A stretch of 64,000 nt of DNA, taken from positions 886,923-950,922 of the forward strand of contig DDTQ01000011.1 of assembly GCA_002344125.1 (NCBI GenBank). Direction: 5' to 3'. A program made the position numbers and the translations under genes. Shown here piece by piece: positions 32,281 through 39,712 of the stretch. Source of the stretch: Ignavibacteria bacterium UBA2360 (GTDB lineage Bacteria; Bacteroidota; Ignavibacteria; Tepidaquicellales; OLB5). Every line of letters begins with the position of its first letter. The stretch's first letter is position 1. A model generated the notes under the pieces. The model had not been told where the DNA came from and did not search any database. It saw only the letters and a list, made by a program, of their open reading frames with translations.

Positions 32281-33759
32281 TTATCTTTTATGTTTGTTTT
32301 TACCGGATCGATCATGTTTTCGCTCGCCATCACCTTTTATTCCCTCTTTCTGAATATCGTTTCTATTTGTTTCGTTCTTGAATTTTTTATTTCCTTTTTC
32401 TTTTCCGGATCTTTTTTCGTTACCTTTTTCTTTTCGGTTAGAATTGTCATTATCGTTTTTTTTCTCTTTTACCCGGTCATTTTGCTTTGAATCCTTTTTC
32501 CTGTCTTCACTTTTATTCTTGTTTCCGTTGTTGTCATTTTTTTTGCGGTCATCATTGTACCTTTGCTTGTTACTATTATTTTCATTGTTCTTCCCGTTTT
32601 TCATATTTTTGTCATCAATATACTTTCTGTCTTTTCCGGGACTTTCGTTAATACCTGTTTCGTTTTTGCTGTTACCCATTTCCCGGTTATCTTTGTGATT
32701 TCTGCCGCTTTCCTTTTCGGAGGCGCTGCGAAAATCGCTGAACTCTTTGGGTTTACTTACAGGTCCCTTAACTTTAACTTCCTTTTTAACTTTTCTGAAC
32801 TCTGGTGAGTACACACTATATTCTCTATCTGAATACTTGATCTTATTTTTACCGGTTACATGATTAATAACAACAGGCTCAAACGATCTGCCTGTAACAT
32901 TTTGAATAATGGTTACATCAGGTCCCCGGTTTATTACTGTATTGTTTACTACCATAATTCCGTCCATTCTGCGCCATTCGGTAATCTTTACTTTATGCTT
33001 ATACTTATGAACCTTGTATGAATACCTGTAAATTTCAGGCTCTATAAAATATCTTCTTTCAACTATAACGTATCTTTCTTCATATACCGGAGGGGCAACA
33101 ATAACATTGTTAACTATATATACACTTGGCGGTACGGGCGCCCATGCAATGTATTCTTCTTCCTCACGCCAGTCAACCCAGGCAGGTGCCCACACACGTC
33201 CCGGGACCCATAGCCATCCCATAGCGGGAGTATATACCCATCGGCCGTAATGATGAGTAATTTCTTCATGCTGCGATGCCGCGCGGAAATACCATCCGTT
33301 ATTTGTGTGAACCCACTGGCCGTTTGTGTAGGGCTGATAAACAGGCGGCTCGCCGGCTGTGATGCCCACTGCCAGATTTGGTGCAGGTTTCCAAACAAAA
33401 AATGCGCCGAAATTTACATTATCAGCGTATGCTGCTTTAATGCCAAAAAGATCGCTGAAAGAGATCGATTTTTTGCTTTCACCTGAAGAGGTACCCTGCT
33501 TCACATCAACGCCAATCTCATCACCTTTTACTTCTACCCACTCACCATGAGGTGCAAGTTCATCATAGAATTCTTTGTAGTCAACGCTAAAAAGGTCCTC
33601 ATCAGTTTCCAGGACCTCATCGCTGCTTATACTTACCATATCTGCATCTTTTACTTCATTATCCGCTGTATCATGGGTGTTTTTTGAGCAGGAAACCATG
33701 CCGCTCACTATAAATATAAAAAGTAAAAATGCAGTAATTTTAATTTTGGAATACTTCAT
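32281..33759 (-). CDS. DUF6600-like lipoprotein with long charged C-terminal tail
   Basis: A 492-residue exported protein. The signal peptide ends in a lipobox (GMVSC), so it should be a lipoprotein. Residues about 60-240 contain the tryptophan- and glycine-rich repeats typical of the DUF6600 type: GWYFRAA, HYGRWVYTPAMGWLWVPG, WAPAWVDWR and YIAWAPVPP. The last 150 or so residues are almost only Lys, Asn, Asp, Glu, Arg, Gly and Ser and are surely disordered. Function is unknown; a cell-envelope or polyanion-binding role is a guess. It follows a beta-barrel gene by 48 bases in the same direction and probably shares its promoter. Confidence 0.75.
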   Translation of the reverse strand: MKYSKIKITAFLLFIFIVSGMVSCSKNTHDTADNEVKDADMVSISSDEVLETDEDLFSVDYKEFYDELAPHGEWVEVKGDEIGVDVKQGTSSGESKKSISFSDLFGIKAAYADNVNFGAFFVWKPAPNLAVGITAGEPPVYQPYTNGQWVHTNNGWYFRAASQHEEITHHYGRWVYTPAMGWLWVPGRVWAPAWVDWREEEEYIAWAPVPPSVYIVNNVIVAPPVYEERYVIVERRYFIEPEIYRYSYKVHKYKHKVKITEWRRMDGIMVVNNTVINRGPDVTIIQNVTGRSFEPVVINHVTGKNKIKYSDREYSVYSPEFRKVKKEVKVKGPVSKPKEFSDFRSASEKESGRNHKDNREMGNSKNETGINESPGKDRKYIDDKNMKNGKNNENNSNKQRYNDDRKKNDNNGNKNKSEDRKKDSKQNDRVKEKKNDNDNSNRKEKGNEKRSGKEKGNKKFKNETNRNDIQKEGIKGDGERKHDRSGKNKHKR

Positions 33760-33807
33760 TGTACAACCCCTTTATTGATTTAGCTTAAAACTTTCTTATT
33801 CAAAATA

Positions 33808-34353
33808 TTACAACTTGAAATCTACTCCAAGCTCCAGTGTGTTAAAATCGTTATTGCCAAGCCCCAGCCTTACAGAACCGGCTACCTTTGGACTGAAGAA
33901 ATATCTCATACCAAGCTGACCCCATAACCATGCGCCGCTTGAATAATTTATATCGGTAACATACACGGCATTTCGTGTAACATCTGTGTAGGTATGATTA
34001 ACGTAATTATACCCTGCTACTATACCAATATAAGGAACAAAGCTTCCGCTGCTTATCTGGTTAAAATTATAGTTTAACTGTGCTCCTATCGAAGAGAATG
34101 AGTATCTGCGTGAGTCACCGTTACCGTAAGTATTGGTAAAAGTGTAATACCTGAAAATGCCGCCTAAGCCAACTGTTCCAATACCCGCCTGGGTTAACTG
34201 AGATTCAAAGTTAACGCCAAACATTGGCACATTTCCTTTTGCCCAAAATCCTACAGAACCTCCCAAAAGATTATCACTTTCCTTTAACTGACTGAAAGAA
34301 GCGCTACCCAGAATTAAAAATAAAACTACAACAGTTATTTTTCTGATCTTCAT
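33808..34353 (-). CDS. Small outer membrane beta-barrel protein
   Basis: A 181-residue protein with a signal peptide (KITVVVLFLILGSASFSQ) and alternating hydrophobic beta strands. It has glycine and aromatic residues throughout and a final strand, LELGVDFKL, typical of outer membrane barrels (an aromatic residue third from the end). It resembles OmpW/OmpA-type eight-stranded barrels, but no particular family is certain. It is upstream of the DUF6600 lipoprotein in a likely two-gene operon, so the two may cooperate at the outer membrane. Confidence 0.7.
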   Translation of the reverse strand: MKIRKITVVVLFLILGSASFSQLKESDNLLGGSVGFWAKGNVPMFGVNFESQLTQAGIGTVGLGGIFRYYTFTNTYGNGDSRRYSFSSIGAQLNYNFNQISSGSFVPYIGIVAGYNYVNHTYTDVTRNAVYVTDINYSSGAWLWGQLGMRYFFSPKVAGSVRLGLGNNDFNTLELGVDFKL

Positions 34354-34449
34354 TTCGATACCTTTCTGTTTGTTATTATTAAAATACAGCAGTCCTTAAC
34401 ATTATTTGAAATAACTAATGTATATTAAAATTTTGTGAAAAATTTCCCT

Positions 34450-34683
34450 TTATACACTATCGGATAGTTTTGTTTCACCTTCGGAAACTGCGCAGTTAGA
34501 GCAGCAATATATTATTCCGTCGTTTTCTAAACCGTGTCCTATTACAATGCAGCCGCAATGTTTGCAGCGCGGGGCAAGCTCGCTTATTGCGCATTCAAAA
34601 CTGTCGAATATGTAAATTCTTTCATTCATCTTAATTTCAAAAGATTTATCATATTCATTTCCGCATTTCATACATTTAGCCAT
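34450..34683 (-). CDS. Small zinc-ribbon/metallothionein-like protein
   Basis: A 77-residue soluble protein with three cysteine knuckles: CMKCGNEYD at the start, CKHCGC in the middle with a nearby GHG, and CCSNC near the end. The pattern with FDSFECAI between the first two belongs to a widespread, poorly characterised family of small bacterial metal-binding proteins. It likely binds one or two zinc ions; the role is unknown. A sigma-54-like promoter lies 51 bases upstream (34734-34750) and a palindromic site a further 59 bases upstream (34809-34824), so expression is probably controlled by a sigma-54 activator. Confidence 0.75.
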   Translation of the reverse strand: MAKCMKCGNEYDKSFEIKMNERIYIFDSFECAISELAPRCKHCGCIVIGHGLENDGIIYCCSNCAVSEGETKLSDSV

Positions 34684-34733
34684 ATCAATTCCTCAAATTA
34701 ACTGGTTTTAAAAAACTATCAGTAACTGATATA

Positions 34734-34750
34734 ATCAAATTTTATGCCAA
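34734..34750 (-). promoter_or_regulatory. Sigma-54-like promoter of the zinc-ribbon gene
   Basis: On the minus strand TTGGCATAAAATTTGAT has GG, ten bases, then GA, the sigma-54 -24/-12 spacing (consensus TGGCAC-N5-TTGC). It resembles the sites at 40991, 47843 and 48699. Confidence 0.5.
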
Positions 34751-34808
34751 ATTTTTAATGCTGTTATTTTGAGTTAAAGGGTATAAAAGTGCCGAGAATC
34801 GGCGAACT

Positions 34809-34824
34809 ATGACATAATTGTCAT
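34809..34824. promoter_or_regulatory. Palindrome ATGACA-N4-TGTCAT, possible activator site
   Basis: ATGACATAATTGTCAT lies 58 bases upstream of the sigma-54-like element before the zinc-ribbon gene. The identical 16 bases recur at 48626-48641 at nearly the same distance from another such promoter, as expected for enhancer sites of an NtrC-type activator. Confidence 0.5.
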
Positions 34825-34827
34825 AAT

Positions 34828-35478
34828 TTAAGATTTTACAAGCGGGTATTTTTTCAGTAAATTAGCATAGTAAACAAGATTTGAGGCCATTTTTTGAGCC
34901 ATTACTTTCGATGACTTGTTCTTCAGCCTATCTCTGCGGTTGTTTGCCGGCGGTTTCCCAACTTCACCAACCCAATAAGTGCAGCATTCCGGGGGAATTG
35001 TAAAATTCATAAAAGTCAGCACAGAAAGTAAAGCTCCAAGTGTTGACTGTGCTCCATCTTCACTACCTGTAATTACAACGCCGGCTACTTTGTTCAATAA
35101 TACACTTCTTCCTTTTTCTTTATACTGTTCATCAAATGAATCCATCCGCTCAATAATTCTCTGTATAAGGCTTGATCTCGCCCCCCACCAGATAGGGGTT
35201 GCGAATATTATGATATCAGATGCAACGATCTTACGGGCTATTTCAGGCCACTTATCTTTTTTATCCTCGCTGAATTTCAGGCCAGGCGGAATATACAGAT
35301 CGGAAAGCCTGATAAATTCCGCGGCAAGTTCATTGTGTTCAGCTTTCATATTCTTTACCACAAGCCTTGCCAATTCTTCGGTGTTTGAAAGCTCGCCTTT
35401 ATGCTTAAGTGATGCATTTAATATAAGTACATTCAATTTAGTGAATGATTCACTCTTTGCTGTATTCTTATTCAACAT
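34828..35478 (-). CDS. NADPH-dependent FMN reductase / flavodoxin-like protein
   Basis: A 216-residue protein of the flavodoxin-like NAD(P)H:FMN oxidoreductase group. The start of the fold, LNVLILNASLKHKGELSNTE, holds the FMN phosphate loop, and FATPIWWGARSSLIQRIIER together with GVVITGSEDGAQ form the second and third flavin-contact segments. Such proteins reduce flavins, quinones or azo/nitro compounds in stress conditions. The actual substrate is unknown. It is the last gene of a tightly packed minus-strand set that includes a small lipoprotein (8-base gap), an iron permease family protein and an SDR enzyme. Confidence 0.8.
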   Translation of the reverse strand: MLNKNTAKSESFTKLNVLILNASLKHKGELSNTEELARLVVKNMKAEHNELAAEFIRLSDLYIPPGLKFSEDKKDKWPEIARKIVASDIIIFATPIWWGARSSLIQRIIERMDSFDEQYKEKGRSVLLNKVAGVVITGSEDGAQSTLGALLSVLTFMNFTIPPECCTYWVGEVGKPPANNRRDRLKNKSSKVMAQKMASNLVYYANLLKKYPLVKS

Positions 35479-35486
35479 TCACCTAT

Positions 35487-35663
35487 TTAGTCTTTGAACA
35501 TCTTGATTATAAAAGCTATAACAGCCAGAACAGCAATTACAATTATGATTCCAACCCATATACCGGCCTTAAATACATCGCCAATAAATTCGCAGCCGGG
35601 CAGAATTACAAGCAATAGTGCAAAAGTTATGGAGAGATATATTACTGAGATTTGCTTTTTCAT
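35487..35663 (-). CDS. 58-residue membrane lipoprotein microprotein
   Basis: A small gene whose product begins MKKQISVIYLSITFALLLV and has a lipobox-like ILPGC cysteine near residue 24. A GDVFKAGIWVG segment and a second hydrophobic helix (IIIVIAVLAVIAFIIKMF) follow. The motif GDxFKAGxWVG is one I know from many small Bacteroidota proteins often mislabelled phosphatidate cytidylyltransferase, so the family is widespread. The start codon overlaps the stop of the upstream gene (ATGA), and the next gene follows after 8 bases, which strongly supports it being real. Confidence 0.8.
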   Translation of the reverse strand: MKKQISVIYLSITFALLLVILPGCEFIGDVFKAGIWVGIIIVIAVLAVIAFIIKMFKD

Positions 35664-36109
35664 TTTTTTGCGGCCTTTCTTTGGTGTCTTTTTTCAGCCT
35701 CTTCAATGGAATGTGTCTCTTTCAAATGTTTATCATTTTCAAACAGGCGTGCAAGTTTTTTGTAATGTCTGTGTAGTATCTCCAGCTCTGCTTCACTGAT
35801 ATCTTCAATATCTACCATGCGATTGCTTGCCCCGGCTGCCGCTGCAATTAATTCATTCAGTTTAAGCTGTATTGCCATGGAATCTTTATTCTGGGTCCGC
35901 TGGATCACAAAAACCATAATAAATGTAATTATGGTTGTGCAGGAATTAATGACCAGCTGCCATGATTCCGAAAAATCAAATATTGGGCCTAAGAGCAGCC
36001 ATAGAATGACAAGAGATATACTGATAACGAAGGCAGCAGTGCTGCCTGTAAAATGCGTTAAAGCAATTGAAATTCGTTCAAAAACATCTCTTTCTTTTTT
36101 CTTAGCCAT
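35660..36109 (-). CDS. Low-affinity iron permease family membrane protein
   Basis: A 149-residue protein matching the low-affinity iron permease/YccF-like small family. It has FTGSTAAFVISISLVILWLLLGP and SWQLVINSCTTIITFIMVFVIQRTQNKD as two membrane helices, then a soluble helical tail with IQLKLNELI. This double-helix-plus-QRTQNKD layout is highly conserved. Iron transport in bacteria is unproven for the family. The gene overlaps the end of the SDR gene by 8 bases and the start of the next microprotein by 4, showing a coupled operon in what looks like a stress series. Confidence 0.85.
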   Translation of the reverse strand: MAKKKERDVFERISIALTHFTGSTAAFVISISLVILWLLLGPIFDFSESWQLVINSCTTIITFIMVFVIQRTQNKDSMAIQLKLNELIAAAAGASNRMVDIEDISEAELEILHRHYKKLARLFENDKHLKETHSIEEAEKRHQRKAAKK

Positions 36110-36971
36110 TTACAATTTCTCCGCCGTTAGGGTGCAGAATTTGACCCGTCATATATGATGAATCTTCGGAGGCCAAAAAAACATAGCACGGGGCAGTCTC
36201 TTCAGGCTGCCCCGCCCTGCCCAACGGGACATCTGTACCGAATGTAGCGACGTCCTTAGGAGGAAATGTAGCGGGTATTAGAGGTGTCCAGATTGGGCCG
36301 GGTGCTACGCCGTTTACGCGTATACCGCGCTTTACAAGACCGGCTGAAAGTGATCTTGTAAATGAAACAATTGCGCCTTTTGTTGCTGAATAATCTATTA
36401 AATGCCCGCTTCCGCGGTAAGCCGTTACAGAAGTGGTATTTATAATTGTTGAACCTTCCTTCAGGTGCTTCAATGCCGCTTTTACCATATAAAACTGCGA
36501 AAACAGATTTATCCGGAAGGTTTTTTCAAGCTGCCTGGAAGTAATTTGAGTTATATCTTCCCGGGGATACTGAACGGCGGCGTTATTTACTACAACTTCA
36601 AGTGAGCCAAACTTTTTTACGCATGCGGTAACCGCTTTTGCGCAGAATTTTTCAGAAGATATATCTCCTTTTAACAGAATGCATTTGCCATTAATTTCTT
36701 CAATTGCTTTGCGGGTAAATTCCGCGTCCCTGGTTTCATTAAGATAAATGATGGCAACATTACAGCCCTCCCGGGCGAATGCTACTGCGACAGCTCTGCC
36801 GATGCCGCTGTCGCCTCCTGTTATTATTGCGGTTTTGCCGCTGAGTTTACCCGCAGGTTTATATTTTAATGAAGCAAATTCGGGCTTAGGCTCCATTAAG
36901 TATTCCATGCCGGGCTGCTGCTTCTGTGCTGCGGCCTTACGCGCTTTTTTTTTGGCTGAGCTTTTTTGCAT
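36102..36971 (-). CDS. Short-chain dehydrogenase/reductase (stress-type SDR)
   Basis: A 289-residue classical SDR. The cofactor motif TGGDSGIGRAVA, the NNAA segment (VVNNAAVQYP), the catalytic Ser in TTSVTAYRGS and the YSATKGA tyrosine-lysine pair are all present, and the GPIWTPLIP region follows. The N-terminal extension (QKSSAKKKARKAAAQKQQ and MEYLMEPKP) matches the general-stress SDRs such as Bacillus YhdF/YdaD. Those are annotated as glucose or ribitol dehydrogenases although the substrate is uncertain. It starts 1 base after the upstream small gene and overlaps the iron permease family gene by 8 bases. Confidence 0.9.
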   Translation of the reverse strand: MQKSSAKKKARKAAAQKQQPGMEYLMEPKPEFASLKYKPAGKLSGKTAIITGGDSGIGRAVAVAFAREGCNVAIIYLNETRDAEFTRKAIEEINGKCILLKGDISSEKFCAKAVTACVKKFGSLEVVVNNAAVQYPREDITQITSRQLEKTFRINLFSQFYMVKAALKHLKEGSTIINTTSVTAYRGSGHLIDYSATKGAIVSFTRSLSAGLVKRGIRVNGVAPGPIWTPLIPATFPPKDVATFGTDVPLGRAGQPEETAPCYVFLASEDSSYMTGQILHPNGGEIVNG

Positions 36972-36972
36972 A

Positions 36973-37305
36973 TCAGTTAGCCCTTGCCCTTGAAAGTGCC
37001 TTTGGCCTGTTTATTGTTGTAATGTTCTCTTTATACTGAAAACAAGCTGAAATGCATTTTACTCCTTTGAGTATCTTGGCAATGGCCCTGTTATTGGTTT
37101 TTCTGTATGCGCTCAGGTGTTCACCGGGGACGCCTTTGCTGCAGAAAGAAATATTGATCTTTTCAATATCGTGCTCCCTGAAGTTTTCAATATATTTTTT
37201 TAAGATCTCAGAAGCATTGCGGATCTTGAAATCCTGCAAATGAAAGTATATGAACAGGCTGTTCTTTTCACCTTCTATATAAAGCTGACTTCCAAATTTT
37301 TCCAT
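36973..37305 (-). CDS. Hypothetical protein in the ECF sigma factor operon
   Basis: I do not recognise this 110-residue protein. It has a beta-rich first half (SQLYIEGEKNSLFIYFHLQD, then a charged helix and INISFCSKG) and a basic C-terminus ending in RPKALSRARAN. No membrane helix or signal is visible. A strong GGAGG lies eight bases before the ATG, in the 30-base gap to the ECF sigma factor gene, and the SDR gene begins 1 base after its stop. Its place right behind a sigma factor recalls anti-sigma or partner proteins, but nothing in the sequence shows such a function. Confidence 0.65.
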   Translation of the reverse strand: MEKFGSQLYIEGEKNSLFIYFHLQDFKIRNASEILKKYIENFREHDIEKINISFCSKGVPGEHLSAYRKTNNRAIAKILKGVKCISACFQYKENITTINRPKALSRARAN

Positions 37306-37335
37306 TGCCGCTGCCTCCTGTTGAGTATTTTAATG

Positions 37336-37839
37336 TTATGTTGTTTCTTCGAACACTTTTCTGAATTCTTTTCTTGCCCTGTGTAGCCTGCTTTTTACAG
37401 TTCCCAGAGGCCAGTTCAGTTTCTTGGAGATCTCTATCAGAGAGAACTCTTGAAGGTGAAACAAAACTATAACCTGCCTGTAATCATCTTTAATGCTTTC
37501 AATGATCCTTACGATTTCGAAATATTTCAGCCTGCTTTCACCTTCTTCGGTGTGCGGTTCATGTGTAATAGTATCTAAACTGTAACACGGATGAGCCTGT
37601 TTCTTACGGTTGAAATTAATGAACAGGTTCTTCATTATCCTGTATGTCCATGCTTTAGCGTTACTTCCAGGTTCAAATGAATCAAGGAAACGGTATGCCC
37701 TGATGAATGTATCCTGGAGCAGATTTTCTGCGTCAAATTCATTCATCGTCATTTTTCTGGCGACATTCAGAAAATATTTGTGATGAATATATATCTCATC
37801 CAAAAATAAACGGTCTTTGCTGAGTTCTGTATTTTTCAT
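37336..37839 (-). CDS. RNA polymerase ECF-type sigma factor
   Basis: A group 4 (extracytoplasmic function) sigma factor of about 167 residues. Region 2 is seen in DAENLLQDTFIRAYRFLDSF and the following AKAWTYRIMKNLFINFNRKK. Region 4 is in RQVIVLFHLQEFSLIEISKK and LPLGTVKSRLHRARKEF (read as WPLGTVKSRLHRAR). The open frame has an ATG at 37848 overlapping the upstream stop, but the AAAAGGAA is too close to it and fits the second ATG at 37839. No adjacent zinc-binding anti-sigma gene is apparent. It probably governs at least part of the surrounding stress genes. Confidence 0.9.
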   Translation of the reverse strand: MKNTELSKDRLFLDEIYIHHKYFLNVARKMTMNEFDAENLLQDTFIRAYRFLDSFEPGSNAKAWTYRIMKNLFINFNRKKQAHPCYSLDTITHEPHTEEGESRLKYFEIVRIIESIKDDYRQVIVLFHLQEFSLIEISKKLNWPLGTVKSRLHRARKEFRKVFEETT

Positions 37840-37844
37840 AATGT

Positions 37845-37982
37845 TCATTTCCTTTTAAAGAAGCTTAATATTATTACAACTACGGCAACTATTAACAAAA
37901 TATGTATATAACCGCCTAAAAAATTTGAAACTATCCCTAAAACCCAAAGGATAATGAGAAGAATAAATATTGTCCAAAGCAT
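37845..37982 (-). CDS. 45-residue membrane microprotein (lmo0937 type)
   Basis: A small protein with two hydrophobic segments, LWTIFILLIILWVLGIV and HILLIVAVVVIILSF, separated by SNFLGGYI and ending in FKRK. This is the pattern of the lmo0937/DUF5670 family of short membrane proteins found in stress operons of many bacteria. Its stop codon overlaps an ATG of the sigma factor gene. The function is unknown. Its family match and position make it credible despite the size. Confidence 0.8.
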   Translation of the reverse strand: MLWTIFILLIILWVLGIVSNFLGGYIHILLIVAVVVIILSFFKRK

Positions 37983-38018
37983 TTAATTTACCCCCGTAAA
38001 TTATTTTTAAAAATGAAA

Positions 38019-38153
38019 CTATAAGACGAACATAGAAAGTATCCAAATGAAGAGCAGCAGCAGACTTAACCATTTATATACTTCATCATTTTCTTCATCT
38101 GTATCAATTTCTACAGGCTGGTTAAAGAGTTCAGTATTTTTATTTATTATCAT
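38019..38153 (-). CDS. 44-residue single-span membrane microprotein
   Basis: The product has an acidic N-terminal half (FNQPVEIDTDEENDEV) followed by one hydrophobic helix (YKWLSLLLLFIWILSMFVL) reaching the stop. It lies 6 bases behind the DUF948-like gene and 36 bases before the lmo0937-type gene in the same direction. I know no family for it. The sharp acidic-then-hydrophobic layout and operon position suggest that it is real. Confidence 0.6.
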   Translation of the reverse strand: MIINKNTELFNQPVEIDTDEENDEVYKWLSLLLLFIWILSMFVL

Positions 38154-38159
38154 GGCCGT

Positions 38160-38552
38160 TTAATTTATCTTTTTATAAAATGTTCTGAAGCCTGAATTTA
38201 ATGCATGTATTATGTTTGCTGCACTCCTGAGCTTTGAAACTATAGAATCTCTGAATTCATCAATATACATTTCTGCCTCTTCTGTCTTTTTTACAACTTT
38301 CCCGCTTATGATCTCTGCGTTATTGCCAATTTTCTGCACCTTTTCAGAAATATCATTAATTTTACCTGTGAGAATACTGATATCATTGAGTACCGGCTTT
38401 ACATCACTTTCGATACCGGAAATTTTGGAATTAATGCTTTCTATAACTGAATTGAATTTTTTCAGGTACACTATCAAATAAATGCTTGCGAGGCATATCC
38501 CGGCAAACATAATAATTTCTATAACCGCTCTAATGATATTCAGTATTTCCAC
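38160..38552 (-). CDS. DUF948-like membrane-anchored coiled-coil protein
   Basis: A 130-residue protein with an N-terminal transmembrane helix (AVIEIIMFAGICLASIYLIVY) followed by a long coiled coil with regular Ile/Val/Leu spacing (SINSKISGIESDVKPVLNDI, INDISEKVQKIGNNAEI). This is the architecture of DUF948 proteins, often paired with YtxH proteins in general-stress operons, and a YtxH-type gene lies directly upstream here. The molecular role is unknown; it may associate with the inner face of the envelope. Confidence 0.75.
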   Translation of the reverse strand: MEILNIIRAVIEIIMFAGICLASIYLIVYLKKFNSVIESINSKISGIESDVKPVLNDISILTGKINDISEKVQKIGNNAEIISGKVVKKTEEAEMYIDEFRDSIVSKLRSAANIIHALNSGFRTFYKKIN

Positions 38553-38561
38553 TTTATTTTA

Positions 38562-38951
38562 TTACCTTGTTTTGTTTTTTTCTTCGTTGAATGTATCTAC
38601 TCCGGCTCTGACTGCCTCTTTAAGGCGCACAGCTTCATCGGTTATGAATTCTTTACCCTGTGAGTAAAGTTTTTCTGTGCCTTTGGTTATGGAATCAGCT
38701 TTCTTTCTCGCATCGCTCAGCAAACTTTCAGCCTTACGCCTGCTTTCAGAAAGGATCTCTGAAGCCTTTGTTTTAGCGTTATCAACGTAATGTTCGGTTT
38801 CTTTTATAACCTCACGTCCTTTTTTCCCTATATCCTTGCGCAGCTCTCTGCCGCTTTTTGGTGCGTATAACAGGGCAGTAAGACCGCCTATTGCACCGCC
38901 GGCCAGAAGCCCCAGCAAGAAACCTTTTGTTGATGATGTTCTGTCTTCCAT
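38562..38951 (-). CDS. YtxH domain general-stress protein
   Basis: A 129-residue protein with an N-terminal glycine-rich hydrophobic helix (KGFLLGLLAGGAIGGLTALLY), then APKSGRELRKDI, the signature of the YtxH family. A long amphipathic Lys/Glu/Ala helix follows. The frame runs upstream to an ATG at 38975, but a strong AAGGAG lies eight bases before the ATG at 38951, which gives the usual family start. YtxH proteins are induced by salt, heat or ethanol in other bacteria, which fits the surrounding stress-type genes. Confidence 0.85.
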   Translation of the reverse strand: MEDRTSSTKGFLLGLLAGGAIGGLTALLYAPKSGRELRKDIGKKGREVIKETEHYVDNAKTKASEILSESRRKAESLLSDARKKADSITKGTEKLYSQGKEFITDEAVRLKEAVRAGVDTFNEEKNKTR

Positions 38952-38994
38952 TTTATATTCTCCTTGTTTTGCCATTGAGCGGCTTTATTTTCTT

Positions 38995-39624
38995 TTATTG
39001 TGATCTGAAATTGTTCTTTCCGGATTTGTTGATCTTTACATCAAACCTTAATTTAAAGCCGGTTGATTCATTGTACGCTTCATCCAGGTACAGCAAACCA
39101 AAAACCTGGTTTGGTGTAACATTATCGTCATATTTGCCTTTCAGATAGAAACCGTAAACTGTATTGAAAAGCAGCGGAGCCCTGAAAGAGCCGGTAATAT
39201 CTGAAGTAAAATCATTTTCCGTCAGTGTAGTATCGGTATCGGGAATTACTTTCATTGTATCAAATTCTGATTGAGAAGCCTGTAACATTACAAGTTTGAA
39301 CCGCGTTCTGTAGCCCGGAACGGATGCAGGAAAGTCTGAGAGATCTCCCGATCTGAAGTAGTAAACGGAATCTCCAAAAGAGACTGAATCTATCAGGTTA
39401 GCGTCCTTGTACATGCTTGAATCTTTTACGACCACTCCGCTGAAAAAATCTATTCCGCTGAAGGCATCATCAAAAGGTATGGTTCTTTCTGAAATAACAA
39501 GATTATTGAAATTTACTGCTGATGTATCGGATGATGGGGGTGTTATCGGGTCTTCATCTTCGCTGCATCCATTATAAAATACCGCTGTTACGCATAAAAA
39601 GAATATCAATGTTAATTGTTTCAT
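38995..39624 (-). CDS. Lipoprotein of unknown function
   Basis: A 209-residue exported protein with a signal peptide (LTLIFFLCVTAVFYNGC) whose lipobox cysteine is followed by SEDEDP. The rest is beta-rich and acidic with a repeated pattern of Asp/Thr/Ser, for example TPPSSDTSAVNFNN and IPDTDTTLTENDFTSDI. I do not recognise a family. It lies 44 bases upstream of the YtxH gene and downstream of a terminator-like hairpin at 39661-39686, so it may start its own transcript. Confidence 0.65.
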   Translation of the reverse strand: MKQLTLIFFLCVTAVFYNGCSEDEDPITPPSSDTSAVNFNNLVISERTIPFDDAFSGIDFFSGVVVKDSSMYKDANLIDSVSFGDSVYYFRSGDLSDFPASVPGYRTRFKLVMLQASQSEFDTMKVIPDTDTTLTENDFTSDITGSFRAPLLFNTVYGFYLKGKYDDNVTPNQVFGLLYLDEAYNESTGFKLRFDVKINKSGKNNFRSQ

Positions 39625-39660
39625 TTTTCTTTGTGTCCCTTGTGCTGTTTAGTTTAAATT

Positions 39661-39686
39661 TGCAGCAGGGCTTTTGCCCTGCTGCA
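39661..39686 (-). terminator. Strong hairpin between barrel and lipoprotein genes
   Basis: TGCAGCAGGGC and GCCCTGCTGCA make perfect 11-base arms around TTTT, 27 bases past the stop of the barrel gene. The following T run is weak, so it may end or attenuate transcription or stabilise the 3' end. Confidence 0.6.
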
Positions 39687-39712
39687 TGAGATTATTACCA
39701 GGTTGTTACTTA

